NCBI GenBank assembly: GCA_027487775.1
Contig: JAIYCY010000021.1
Location: 124,001 to 188,000 of the forward strand
DNA length: 64,000 nt
Direction of reading: 5' to 3'
Source of the DNA: Planctomycetaceae bacterium
GTDB lineage: Bacteria > Planctomycetota > Phycisphaerae > Tepidisphaerales > Tepidisphaeraceae
Positions within the stretch are counted from its first letter, which is position 1. Each line of letters starts with the position of its first letter. A model generated the notes under the pieces. It saw only the letters and a list, made by a program, of their open reading frames with translations, was not told where the DNA came from and searched no databases. Shown piece by piece: positions 9,001 to 15,792 of the stretch. Made by a program: the position numbers and the translations under genes.

Positions 9001-11843
9001 GGAGCGCCCGCGCTATTGCCGAGCAGGCCGTCGAATGTTGCGAGTCCGGCGCTCACGATCGTCCCGAAATGGGCCGCGTTGCGGAGGGTGAGATACTGTG
9101 AGGTCTGGTCCTCAAACACCGTATCGCCAAGCGTGTTGCCCACCAGCGAGGCGAGAGCGCCGTTGACATCGATGCCCACCGGGCCGTCGTTGATGGTCAG
9201 ATCGTTCACGGCGAGCGAGACGCTGTTTGAGCCGGTTTGTCCATCGACGCGAACGCCCGCGACCGATGCATTGCTGATGGTGAGGCCCGAGACTGCGGCG
9301 GTGGTTGCGGAGGCCGAGCCGAATGACGGGTCGCTGTTGGTGACCCAGAGGCCGATGCCCGCGTTGGTGACGGTTCCGCCTGACACGCTGACCGTGCTCG
9401 TGGTGGGGAGGTTCCAGAGCTGGATGCCGTAGGTTCCGCCGACGATGGAGTTGTTGGAGAGTGTGGTGGAAACGGAGGATTGGATGGAGAAGACTTGCAA
9501 CCCGCCGCTGCCCACCACGGCACCGGGGCCGGCGGTGATCGTGTTGTTGCTGATCGTGAACGGGGAAGCGTCCTGATACTGCAGGTTGTGGAAGATACCG
9601 CGGACGTTGTAGGTGACCGAGTTTCCACTGATGACCGCGGGCGCGCCGGGATTTGCGAGCCAGTGATTGTTTGTTTGAATGCCCGCTCGTGCGCGGGAGA
9701 TCACGTTGTCGGTGACGCTGGCGTAGGCGTTTTGTTGAATCAGAACACCGCGACCGAAGAAGCTCGGTCCGTCGGCGGCCATATTGTCGATGAGATTCTC
9801 GCTGACGATGTTGTTGCCGTTGGGCGTTGTCGAGTCGAAGCTCGTCAATTGCACGCCATTTCCGGAGAAGTTTCGAATGATGTTTTGACCAACGGTAAGT
9901 CCGCCGAATCGTCCGCGTACGCCGGTGTTGGCATTCACGTCAACGCCGTTGATGGCAACCCCGCCGCTGACGGAGGAGTTATCGCCATCGAGTGTCAGAC
10001 CTCGGATGCTCACGCCTGCGACCGTGACATCCATCAGCACGCCGGTGGTGACATTGTTGGAAGGCGGAACGACGACTGCTTCGGCCATGCGTGCGACGCT
10101 GTTGCCCGAAAGAGACGCATTCGGTCCGGCGATCGAGATGGGTTTGTTGACGGTGACGAACTCTGAGTATTGACCTGAGAGGACATTCGTCGTTCCAGCG
10201 GTGCCGACGGCAGCGATGGCATCGTTGATGCTGCTGAACGCATCCACGCCGAAGACGAGGGTCGGGACGCTTGTGTTCCATTCGGCTGTGCCGGTATCGG
10301 CAACGATATCGCCGTTGCTGAGTCCTGATGCGCCTAGATCGGTGAGGATGTCCCAGTTGTCATCGACCCATGTTGTGGATGGGACGGTCATGTTGAACGT
10401 CACGGTTGTCGCAGCGGGAGTCAGGCCGCCGACATCGCCGCCGAAGCTGTCTGTGGCGGTGAATGTGAAGGTGTCGGTCGTGCCGCTGGTGTTGTTGTAA
10501 GCGATCAAGCCGTTGTCGATGTCTGCTTGTGTGAACGTTCCGCCGACGGTGAGTGGGACGCTGGCTTTGGTCAGGGTGCCGCCGGATGGGAGTTGCGTGA
10601 CGGTAAAGACGAATCCGCTGGTGAGACTGTCATCGTCGTCGGTGATTTGCAGGAGCGTGGCGTTGAGCACGCGTGTACCGCCCGCCGACACGTTGATCGG
10701 GCTTGCGTTGGTGCCGACGATCGGATCGACGTTAGCGTCGAAGAGGGTCAGACCGAAGTCGTCGGACGATGTCGAGGTCGCGACGGCCAACCGCCTTGTG
10801 GAAGATGTCGAGAGCTGGATCAGCCCGGCAGTCGCGGTCGTGCCGGCGGGTATGCCCACGGCGCCCGCCCCATCAAGCAGGTCTGACGAATCGAAGCTCA
10901 GGTCCGTGTTGAATCGGACGAGTTTCTGCGTCATGCCATCGTTGACGCTGATGGCGATGCGTCCGTCGTGCGGCTGAACCGTGATACCTGTCGCATCGCC
11001 TGAAGTTGGGGCGCTGACGGTATGCGAAGACAGGGATCCGGCGACCTTCACAATCTGCGCGGACGATCCGTCGTTGGCGGCCACCACGAAGTCGGGCCCG
11101 CTCAACTGAATGCCCGCTGCCGACGCTGTGATGGAGGTGGAGTAGGTTGCGAGGTCTGATCCGTTCGTGGCGTTGAAGGCGCGGAGCGTCAAGACGCCGG
11201 CCGTCGAACCTGCGAGGACGATCCGATCGCTGCCGGCATCGAAGACGACCCCGCCGACCGTATCAATGGCGGCGGACGGGATGACCTGTCGGCCAGCGGT
11301 TCCGAAGCTCGGGATGAGCGACAGCGACGTAGCGTCATACATCGCAAGTGCGAAGTTGTCCGAGGACTCACCGACCGCCAGCAATCGATTGCCCGGCAGA
11401 AGGAGCATCGCTCGGATTCGATCGGTGCCGCCGGAGAAATCGGTGGTGACCACGGATCCGACGGTGGCCAGCGTTGCGGCATCGAATCGCTGAATGGCGA
11501 AGTTCAGGTTGCTCGTTCCGACAAGTCCGCCGACGTAAACCGTTGCGTTGCTCGCCACGACAGCGCTCGCCTGCGCGCCGGATCCGATCACGGCGGATTG
11601 GTGTGAAACCGGCACACCCGATGCGTTGAACTTGGCGACACCGAAGCGGTTCGACGCCTGTCCTGCCACGAAGATGTCGTTGGCCGGGTTTGAGGCAATG
11701 CCTCGGGCTTCGTCAATGCCGAGGATGTCGCGTGTCCCAGAACCCTCCAGATTCCCTGCTGTCAGCAGTCGACGGGCCTCAAGATTTTCCAGCACTGTCG
11801 CGACCGCACGATTCATCGAACGCTTGGCAGATTGACGACTCAT
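1..11843 (-). CDS. Giant multi-beta-helix / PKD-like surface protein, N-terminal ~3,947 residues (runs off the left edge)
   Basis: One uninterrupted reading frame runs from the start at 11843 to the left edge with no stop, so the protein is longer than about 3,947 residues. I chose ATG 11843 over ATG 11849 because GGGAGA lies about 9 bases upstream. Near residue 20 is ENLEARRLL, a LEPR-XLL-like motif typical of planctomycete secreted proteins. Next comes a propeller-like delta-60-type region (about residues 30-400) and a cadherin/CSPG-like segment (PSGGTLTKA, FTFTATDSFGG). From about residue 530 to 3,150 there are successive right-handed parallel beta-helix domains rich in NNxI/GNxF rungs, separated by two kinds of repeated linker. 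The last part holds about seven Ig/PKD-like modules joined by VNNVAPT-type linkers and ending DDD-rich. It is probably a secreted adhesin or matrix protein; the substrate is unknown. The true C-terminus (dockerin or PEP-CTERM?) is outside the window. Confidence 0.85.
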   Translation of the reverse strand, partial: MSRQSAKRSMNRAVATVLENLEARRLLTAGNLEGSGTRDILGIDEARGIASNPANDIFVAGQASNRFGVAKFNASGVPVSHQSAVIGSGAQASAVVASNATVYVGGLVGTSNLNFAIQRFDAATLATVGSVVTTDFSGGTDRIRAMLLLPGNRLLAVGESSDNFALAMYDATSLSLIPSFGTAGRQVIPSAAIDTVGGVVFDAGSDRIVLAGSTAGVLTLRAFNATNGSDLATYSTSITASAAGIQLSGPDFVVAANDGSSAQIVKVAGSLSSHTVSAPTSGDATGITVQPHDGRIAISVNDGMTQKLVRFNTDLSFDSSDLLDGAGAVGIPAGTTATAGLIQLSTSSTRRLAVATSTSSDDFGLTLFDANVDPIVGTNASPINVSAGGTRVLNATLLQITDDDDSLTSGFVFTVTQLPSGGTLTKASVPLTVGGTFTQADIDNGLIAYNNTSGTTDTFTFTATDSFGGDVGGLTPAATTVTFNMTVPSTTWVDDNWDILTDLGASGLSNGDIVADTGTAEWNTSVPTLVFGVDAFSSINDAIAAVGTAGTTNVLSGQYSEFVTVNKPISIAGPNASLSGNSVARMAEAVVVPPSNNVTTGVLMDVTVAGVSIRGLTLDGDNSSVSGGVAINGVDVNANTGVRGRFGGLTVGQNIIRNFSGNGVQLTSFDSTTPNGNNIVSENLIDNMAADGPSFFGRGVLIQQNAYASVTDNVISRARAGIQTNNHWLANPGAPAVISGNSVTYNVRGIFHNLQYQDASPFTISNNTITAGPGAVVGSGGLQVFSIQSSVSTTLSNNSIVGGTYGIQLWNLPTTSTVSVSGGTVTNAGIGLWVTNSDPSFGSASATTAAVSGLTISNASVAGVRVDGQTGSNSVSLAVNDLTINDGPVGIDVNGALASLVGNTLGDTVFEDQTSQYLTLRNAAHFGTIVSAGLATFDGLLGNSAGAPLEDKIIHKIDDAGVGLVEWVDDTIFVTDTATPTPNNNDYTRINNAIYAASNGYTINLVGSFDWVESHAASSWATGSDYNPTTTSDNFRIKVPGGLSNITLTAPGGLGTATVQGPGDLATTNFEAFLRFDGGSNSSSDNQNWTISNLTLLDFDLAIAMFNSSAGGDAFNNTSITNNFIRVPADLNAVAAPADVGQNIAIHYSFGSNQTISDNTIQIVGSGASNGSNFSSSVGLQSNTSGGAVYDGLLIDNNTINVTGTLNAQPSVVLGIFENAHGHTSDITVSNNAFNNLTGPNATTNLMRAFRVTSHSSNSTSVQYLNNSAVGANIAFQWLAGSNFIANAPVILSNNLISNANTGYLIQSNGSAVISNGSISGASGVGVDITVGSHATVNGVSLQNLDIGIRVAGSASMSGNNFNAGTDNGTDIQLLGSAGTTTIGAGNSFGGSNYFIDNASTNAFDLTSYTPANFEGLNASVLSDAFTIEDRLRHALDLSSAGLIRVQTGQLFITNPGTGLTDESIQNAVDAASSGDTLFIQGGTNPHAPTTVSANPVAGYPGQLVNITKTLTLQGVSNPIISSASASASASPGRALFNVAAPNVTFKDLQLEVDRTKTQVGIQAFENFAGLNIDNLLIRAQGGSPGTQYQPPALVGSSPPSSAGVFVYNLSGTGAPAVTVKDSEIVHGNHPTAPTLTDPFFLRPLSLWGVSANITNNLLTGTGADAQLVNLGTSTITGNTIPSAGMTLVGRQAGATVTLSSNTFDQPDAGPFPTASLIIRDVQVDDAGGVIVQNNTFTNVRSNRPAIISGRSQDITIANNTFSAASGASNFSYINIASSYPTSGIVSPGSNSVTIQGNTFGAGNGTSLLFENGVAGSTWGPINVGGAGAMANTFNSGLAEFIRLATTKSTYNAGATNLPFDIDLNITGNQFDVGSGPERPDALSWTAADSFALEAKAFHKIDNAAVGLLTWVANTLFVVPVSSPSASTNDYTVIANALDIAQNSWTIQLGKNGPDATFNWNEPNALASWELGNDASANTDDDWSALIRSGLTGLTITAALADAISIQGAGDLTTTALEAGFLAYLGGSNANLTIENFKIQGIDNAIGLYAGSGSNFSGLTIQNMHIVVPADNDTEPSDFQNIGIHYGLGQNISIVNNTIDFVGSGTDPDAQSVGIQSNTHGGNNYNGLNISNNTFNVLNPGSEGILGLWENGHAHASNITVENNTFNGDARADSTAILVTSHSGASTTVEYKNNTINAFETGIEWLESYANTPQNYSGTNAVKLTGNTISASGTAIKIGGIQAKADLVNNNFNSGTDNQTDLFIASDSGMITFGAGNLFGGDQYFINNESAQSIDLTSYNISNFEGLDKASLADAFEIENRLRHAPDLASAGLIRINTGHVYVTTPGAEIGVSDETIQRAINAASAGDTVNVQDGTYVEQLDITKDLTIDGQSRTGVIVKAPATLGLGNSFTYGQVRQPVVGIRSNSTVTLQDLTVDGDGRGGAVVSGNDFLGIGVHNSNATIDNVTVTGVRDSTLNGIQRGRAIFVGNNSGLPRSIEVSNSSILDYQKNGIDVRGANITVDINNNQITGAGATPLIAQNGIVLLDGAGGSISNNDVSSHRYTGAGTVSTGMLLWNAPSGTTISNNTISSNDVSLTIEQSSIVGVTSNSITASDIGVRVSGAAQATLTGNNFNAAGDNKTDVRINSTAGTVTLGAGNQFAGDDLFIDLRSTQNIDLASLGYDAANYEGLNPASVADAFGIEDKMNHRLDVGNTSAGLIRVVNGQLFVTTPGSGVTNESIQNAVDAATAGETVHVQAGTYVENVVVNKNLSLLSESGRSATTIQGISGVGALGTLLVTNNTTSFNLGSATGNGFTVIGIDNNTPGLEAAAVYFQGGHSGAQIRHNDIRANGDVGLLTEFNLPITNFIIDNNIFSGQTFLGANPAGVGFGAQFTLPNVPRQLVVIGSGAGTTSTANIQFTNNQITGTAGGMSVTDNAGNPISPTEQGNGLVTIDAIGSTLTSNTFSGTTTRFGTSLRARGANNTISNNTFNSSTMGAATTELFIQRAGNIISNNTFTSSAGVAIDVAGNVSPNTGGATISNNTIDVAGIGIRTNANTSTVVRGNNLNGNAIGVLVAGGTVDLGTTLDAGNNNFTGYTSPATSSSGAIVVTSNDSLAGPQGSPLDVPAFGNLWATPTPTGIENVIFHDADDSARRFVDYAGLTLVNANVVETSINESGLATFDISFTNDPQAHTLVIDWGDGTIQTVNLASGIFSASLTHTYVDDNPTGTASDNYTVSWTLTDSSLPVAGTLSGSDSLVVNNVAPTLTITSITASINENNLATLVANVVDPGTTEVFAFEIDWADPNSPGVTTIPGLLSSASASGTVGNTSYAWNHLTRQITLTHIYSDDGITSGNATAFDVSSVTLTVRDDDLGSDSKSTDVTVNNVAPTSLAVTPDVGNVYNEGNPISFTLSASDNPADVLGYSWSVSGPGLLAPITGTGALVTFTPLDNGVYTINYTVTDDDTGVASAIYTVPTVGNVAPVLTGINVSPTTLNEGSSITITGTYTDIGSADSHTLDLDLDGDGAFEITGVVISGGSFSYTHTYTDDNPTSTASDPRHIKVRVRDDDGAQSNELSQSVTVNNVAPSPTITGILAGDEGSSFNFGSTVVDPGTDTFDYLWTVTKNSLPYAVVGNTSATFSFVPDNSGPGAVWVVTLQVTDDDGGVNSTSQTLTVNDVAPTLPISPAAQSINESTLATITLSDLIDPGVGDLSAILSLSVTWGDGNFTTLSLAQLNLLRDGNPLTTVTLTHAYADDATLGTSSDVYAIEVNVTTSNKGIYSNVGPATEVTVNNLNPDGFISLPIPGTLPALTNRPVDAVGLFDPSAADLATLRFAFGVESTVGGNGIFDAGDVVFGGLTWLTGTTSTGVSLPGASFPSAGTYRIFVRIMDDDNGFADKSILVNVSPLSFRVSSFGWTDSGFDVVFNRPFNKTGLNIHGTAPSDLLITRDP
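3540..3887 (-). repeat. B-type inter-helix module, copy 3 (giant protein)
   Basis: Encodes GAGNQFAGDDLFIDLRSTQ, YEGLNPASVADAFGIEDK, TSAGLIRVVNGQLFVTTPG and TNESIQNAVDAATAGETVHV. It is the third copy of the B-type linker and sits before the last beta-helix. Confidence 0.7.
4690..5025 (-). repeat. B-type inter-helix module, copy 2 (giant protein)
   Basis: Encodes GAGNLFGGDQYFINNES, LTSYNISNFEGLD, ENRLRHAPDLASAGLIRI and SDETIQRAINAASAGDTVNV. It is clearly the same module as at 7405-7695. Confidence 0.7.
5835..6200 (-). repeat. A-type inter-helix module, copy 2 (giant protein)
   Basis: Encodes FHKIDNAAVGLLTWVANTLF, NDYTVIANALDIAQNSWTI, FNWNEPNALASWELGND and a GLTGLTI rung. It is parallel to the copy at about 8640-9000. 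Confidence 0.65.
7405..7695 (-). repeat. B-type inter-helix module, copy 1 (giant protein)
   Basis: Encodes GAGNSFGG, FIDNAS, LTSYTPANFEGLN, RLRHALDLSSAGLIRV and TDESIQNAVDAASSGDTL in this order. The same order recurs near 4690-5025 and 3540-3887. The module closes one beta-helix and opens the next. Confidence 0.7.
8640..9000 (-). repeat. A-type inter-helix module, copy 1 (giant protein)
   Basis: The translated segment contains HKIDDAGVGLVEWVDDTIFV, then NDYTRINNAIYAASN and a DWVESHAASSW stretch leading into the next beta-helix. It matches the copy at about 5835-6200 in order and spacing of motifs, and differs from the three B-type linkers. Boundaries are approximate. Confidence 0.65.
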
Positions 11844-12467
11844 TTTCATTTCTCCCTGGGCCTATCCATGTCCTGCGAACGGTTGCAGCTTGGATGGATT
11901 CGGCATCTTGTTGTTGTTCCAACGCTTCCTGATCTCGCACTTCTTGATTTCGACGCGAAACCAGATCTGTTTTCCGCAGACTCGCGATCCGAGAGTCCCG
12001 CTTTACTTCAGATCCTTCAGAGTTTTTGGTTGTTTCAGTTCACTTGGATCCAGCCGCCCGTTTCGGGGCACAAAGATGCATTGGCTTGGAAAGGTTCATT
12101 CGGATGACTGACGTGTTTTGAGCGGACCTCACGTCAATCGGCAGTGCTTTCCCAGCGCTCACACACACGAAGCGGCGAATTGCAGGCGCATCGTGATCAG
12201 ACCGCATCGGCAGGGCCTGGGGCCCTTGGCATAGCCGTCGCGATCCGTCAGGTGTTGGGCTCTATCAAATCCGTGAACCCCTCAAGTTCCCCTGATGTGT
12301 CTTGTCTTCCACTGACCGCCGAGAGCGTAACGACTTGCAAATCTATATTCAATCTCAATTTTGTGTTAATTCGTGGGTGGGTTGCGGAGGCCCGGTTTGC
12401 TCGGATTGCGCTGGAGTGTCCGCCCGAATTTCTCCCCTCGGTTGCGATTGGGGGGGGCCGGCGGTGG
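11844..12467. other. Intergenic region, 5' of the giant gene
   Basis: No open frame here has codon use or similarity that I recognise. The giant gene's promoter must lie here on the minus strand, but I see no clear -35/-10 pair. An AT-rich patch at about 12330-12375 contains AATCTATATTCAATCTCAA, which resembles a stretch at 13108-13126 on the other side of the next gene. Confidence 0.5.
12341..12361. repeat. Imperfect direct repeat, copy 1 (AATCTATATT...)
   Basis: AATCTATATTCAATCTCAA here resembles AATCTATATTGCATCTTAA at about 13108-13126. Both lie just outside the small hypothetical gene 12468-12959 and each holds a TATATT. They may be promoter elements or chance similarity. Confidence 0.3.
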
Positions 12468-12959
12468 TCAAGCCTGTTGCTTGGACGCGGCGAGGGTGGT
12501 CAGGGCCTGACTGGCTTTCCATTCGAGGCAAGCGACGTCGGCTTGGCCGGCGAGAATGGGTTGGCCGTCGTGGGTCAAGATGCCGACTCCGGCCTCGGGG
12601 TTCCAGTCGCAGTCGAACTCAAAGCCGACAGCCGCCAGTCCGTCACGTTCTGCGATGGCGACATGGAGATGCACCAGTCGCAGCTTCGATGCGTGTGAGG
12701 CGTCCAGTGAGGAAAACTGAAGCGCAGCCGACGTCACGCGGTCAAAAATCACGGCAAAATCCTGGGTTACCTGTGCGATCGCTGCCATCTGTGACGCAGT
12801 CGGGCCGTTTGCACAAGACTCGCTCAGCAGAATCAGGACGCTCCGCTTTTCGCCGGAGTGCAAGACCTCATACAAACGGGTCTCCCACATGCCGTAACGA
12901 TTTCGCGTCACGCCCGCACACGCGAGCTTCATCAACGATTTTGCCTTTGATTTCCCCAT
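12468..12959 (-). CDS. Hypothetical protein, possible DUF6985-like
   Basis: A 163-residue soluble protein with no signal peptide or membrane segment. Its ATG is preceded by AAGGGGA at good spacing. The C-terminal half carries FEFDCDWNPEAGVGILTHDG followed by GQADVA. This recalls the 'C-x-W-(D/N)-PEHG-x-G' segment of the DUF6985 family, whose members are often small soluble proteins of unknown or immunity-like role; I make that assignment from memory and weakly. The N-terminal part contains the segment TRNRYGMWETRLYEVLHS. It is transcribed away from the OmpR-type regulator at 13259 and sits 620 bases upstream of the giant gene, in the same direction. No function is assigned. Confidence 0.6.
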   Translation of the reverse strand: MGKSKAKSLMKLACAGVTRNRYGMWETRLYEVLHSGEKRSVLILLSESCANGPTASQMAAIAQVTQDFAVIFDRVTSAALQFSSLDASHASKLRLVHLHVAIAERDGLAAVGFEFDCDWNPEAGVGILTHDGQPILAGQADVACLEWKASQALTTLAASKQQA

Positions 12960-13106
12960 TGGTCCCCTTGGATGCGACGCCCAAATTATCGGGGCATCGA
13001 TTGCCGTGTCAACGAAAAAACAGGCTTCCGCCCGCTGTCGCGGTTCATCACATTCGATCCCGCATCAGACCATGCCGCAGGTTTTGCCCAGAATTCCATT
13101 TTGAGC

Positions 13107-13127
13107 GAATCTATATTGCATCTTAAC
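13107..13127. repeat. Imperfect direct repeat, copy 2 (AATCTATATT...)
   Basis: Partner of the stretch at 12341-12361. It lies between the divergent hypothetical gene (12959, -) and the OmpR-type regulator (13259, +). On the plus strand its TATATT could serve as a -10 element, but no convincing -35 is seen. Confidence 0.3.
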
Positions 13128-13258
13128 GCGGCGGGGTCAAGACTTTTCCACGGGTGAATGTGATATCTTCTCAGACTTGTGCGTATGGGCTAAGCTTGGG
13201 CTTGAGTGGATGTGGGGGAAGAGGTGCATCGGTCGGGCAAACGTGAAGCGAAGAAGAC

Positions 13259-14086
13259 ATGCAACCGGCTGCGAGACAAGATTCGATGCAGAGCACCTTG
13301 GCACGGTTCGCCCGGGTCGTGGTGCTTTGCACGGGCGGGCAAACACTGCACGCCAGTTGTGCGTGGATCGCCCCCCTCATTGATGAGGGCTATACGGTCA
13401 GCATCGTCCCGCTCGCCCAGGGCGCGCAGTTTCGTGGATCTGATGTGATCGTCGCTGTCGGGTTCGAACCCAAGGCGGTACTTGAGATTCTGTCCGAGAG
13501 CACGAATCATGGGTCCCGCCCGGCGATCATCGCGATAGGTTCGTATAGCCATCAGGCGGCCGTCCGGCTACTCGAGGCCGGTCTCGATGAGTGCTTCGAC
13601 ATACAACATCCCGCCCGGTTGCTCGCGTTGCGCATATCTCGTCGCGTTCGCGATCTGCCGAAGAATCGCCAAACAGACGCGGATTCCGGGGAAGTTCACG
13701 CACCGGCGGGCAAGTCACGGGCAAGGCCCGGCCGAAGCACGCCAATCAGATCTTCTCCGGCCGACTCGGTCGACGACCCCATCGTCATCGACCTGCATCG
13801 GCAAGAAGTCCGCGTGAGCGGCATTGACATCCGAGCCACCGCCATCGAGCTCTCGATCCTCCGTGCACTCGCGCAGGCTGACCAAGCCATCGTGTCACGC
13901 CAGGGCCTCTACGAAGCCGTCCACGGACCACGCAAGACATCTGAAGAGTTGCACCGAACACTCGACAGCCACATCTGCGCCCTGCGACGAAAACTCGGGG
14001 CCGCCTCAACTTCTCTTGTTACGGTCAGATCGATGGGATACAGACTTTATCACGCCACCCTGATCGAACATCCGCGATCCGCTTAG
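13259..14086 (+). CDS. OmpR-type regulator with degenerate receiver domain
   Basis: 275 residues. The first ~130 have the alternating hydrophobic pattern of a receiver domain, but the position that should hold the phospho-acceptor Asp reads Val in SDVIVAVGF. The usual K-P loop near the end (normally GADDYLTKPF) reads GLDECFDIQHP, so the conserved Lys is also gone. Residues ~135-170 are a Pro/Ser/Arg-rich linker. Residues ~175-270 form an OmpR/PhoB winged helix: IELSILRALAQADQAIVSR, then LDSHICALRRKLG and VTVRSMGYRL, the canonical recognition helix and wing. It is therefore likely a DNA-binding regulator controlled by something other than phosphorylation. There is no sensor kinase beside it. 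The start is the first ATG, after AAGAAG; ATG 13286 is an alternative. Confidence 0.85.
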   Translation: MQPAARQDSMQSTLARFARVVVLCTGGQTLHASCAWIAPLIDEGYTVSIVPLAQGAQFRGSDVIVAVGFEPKAVLEILSESTNHGSRPAIIAIGSYSHQAAVRLLEAGLDECFDIQHPARLLALRISRRVRDLPKNRQTDADSGEVHAPAGKSRARPGRSTPIRSSPADSVDDPIVIDLHRQEVRVSGIDIRATAIELSILRALAQADQAIVSRQGLYEAVHGPRKTSEELHRTLDSHICALRRKLGAASTSLVTVRSMGYRLYHATLIEHPRSA

Positions 14087-15138
14087 GCGCTGCCTGTTGC
14101 CCTTTCGATGCTTCAACCGCATCGACAGAGTCAGCCTTCGCGAAAGCTTGCACTCATGTTCCCGAAACAAATGCTGTCGAAGACGAGAATTGCATTCCGA
14201 TGTCGACGCCGGCAGTTTCGAGAACCGGCCTGATGCCCGTTGTCCCGCACCCCAGAATCAACAAACTTGATTTTATCTTGTTTTTGTATTGATGGCCGCT
14301 TGACGAGTTGTTACACTGCCCCCCTCAGAAGGAGAGACGGGGCCGGTTGCCCGCGAGTGAAAGTGGTATGGGTCAGAATGTATAGACACGCCCTTTCAGT
14401 CAGCAAGGCGGACTTTACCGCCGGAGCGGTCGTTCGAGACCGATGCAAATGCGACAGACCCATCGGATCGTGGCAGGCAACCAATCAAACACGCTAGAAC
14501 CCAAACGGTGTCATGTTCGGTTCCGCGCGACGTTCGGGTCGCAGGGCCACAGCCGATCGAGGACGGATCCTGGGCCGGTCCAAGACAGATGGTCGTTTGC
14601 GTGAAGCGGCTTGCATGAGATGAATCAGGGGTGCGAAATCGTTTTGGTGCATGAAGCATGCACCATCGATACATCGCTGATCGTAAACCGGGGACTCCCC
14701 ATTTCACGCTCGGTCGAATGAGCCATCTCACCTTCAAGTACGCGTATCGCTCGACACATCAATGATCGCTTCGGCCATCGAATTGCCTTGGCAAATTGCC
14801 TGGCTCGATGGACGGTTCTCGACGAACACCGGAAGCGGACTGCAACGGATGGCTCTTCGGGTCCGCGCGACATCGGTCGACATGCATCGATGGATAGATG
14901 TCGGTCGTCAAATGGGTATCGACCGCCCGGCATGTGGATCGATCACTCGGCGTGACAGCGTGTTTCGACTCTGAGCCGCTCAAGACCCCAAGCCACCTTA
15001 TCAAGCCTTATGTGAATGCGGGCTTGTTTCCACTACGCGTCGGTCGAGATCTGTGTGTCCCGACCTTTTGTTTCAAACACATCGGCTGTGTCGGCTCGTT
15101 ACCGATCCAGCTTCGTCTGAATTTTTGGGAGAACTGCA
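14087..15138. other. 1.05 kb intergenic region without recognised gene
   Basis: Short open frames exist on both strands, but none has a plausible ribosome site plus compositional support. An AT-rich patch (about 14262-14292) and an imperfect inverted repeat of CGACAT/ATGTCG near 14877-14903 are visible. The only firm signal is GGGAGAA just before the ATG at 15139. It could hide a small RNA, but I see no direct evidence. Confidence 0.5.
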
Positions 15139-15792
15139 ATGCGTCAATCGATCAAACTCGCGGCACTCGCCGCCATCACTCTGTCGGCAGCCGCTTCATC
15201 CGTCACGCGTGGCGCGCCGGTCTTCACTTTCGACCTGCCCGACATCACCGTTTTGAGCGGCCCGGCGCCGGTGAGCTTCGCGTTCCCGATCACGCTGAAC
15301 GTGGCAAGCCTCACGCCTGGCGATGACCTGCCGGTCACGGCCGTCTCGTACAATCTGCCGCTTGATTTCGGACCGTCCGCGGGCCTCTCCGGACTCCTTT
15401 CGACCAACGGGCTGTCGGTTGCGGATCTGCTGGGCAACTCAACACCGGTTCAGAACCCCTCCATCGGCGCGAACCTGCCCGCCAATCGACTTCAAATCTC
15501 AAGTTCTTCTCCCTTCGGGACCAGCCTGCCCGCCGTAGGCACCTATCCGCTCGGCAGCCTCCAACTCACACTCGCCGCTAACGCGCCCGTCGGCGTTTAC
15601 ACGGTCACGCATTTCATCCCGCCCATTCCGCAAGCACCCCTGACGCTCGGCATCAATGAGCTCGGCGAGATCACGACGAACGACGGGCTTCAATTCATCT
15701 CGGGCACGATCACGGTCGTCGTTCCCGAACCCACCACCGCCATCGCTGTCTCAGGCATCGCAGGCCTGATGCTTTTGCGACGACGCAGATGA
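15139..15792 (+). CDS. Small secreted PEP-CTERM protein
   Basis: 217 residues. There is an N-terminal signal peptide (MRQSIKLAALAAITLSAAA) with a probable cleavage near residue 26 (TRGAPV). The body is a beta-rich, Cys-free extracellular domain (~26-190) resembling the cohesin-like or 'filament' sandwich often found in small PEP-CTERM proteins; I cannot name the fold with confidence. The C-terminus is a textbook PEP-CTERM signal: VVPEPTTAI, a hydrophobic helix, then LLRRRR. In families studied elsewhere this tail is processed by an exosortase; none is in this window. GGGAGAA precedes the ATG. The stop codon is immediately followed by a truncated GH95 remnant on the other strand. Confidence 0.9.
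   Translation: MRQSIKLAALAAITLSAAASSVTRGAPVFTFDLPDITVLSGPAPVSFAFPITLNVASLTPGDDLPVTAVSYNLPLDFGPSAGLSGLLSTNGLSVADLLGNSTPVQNPSIGANLPANRLQISSSSPFGTSLPAVGTYPLGSLQLTLAANAPVGVYTVTHFIPPIPQAPLTLGINELGEITTNDGLQFISGTITVVVPEPTTAIAVSGIAGLMLLRRRR

Noticed and set aside
1-11843. CRISPR-like or satellite repeats in the giant gene
   Set aside because: The recurring nucleotide patterns follow protein rungs (NNxI/GNxF) in one reading frame, with variable spacing and no identical repeats.
14390-14480. Possible tRNA (GGTCGTTCGAGACC resembles a T-arm)
   Set aside because: No matching acceptor stem, D-arm or anticodon arm can be drawn around it.
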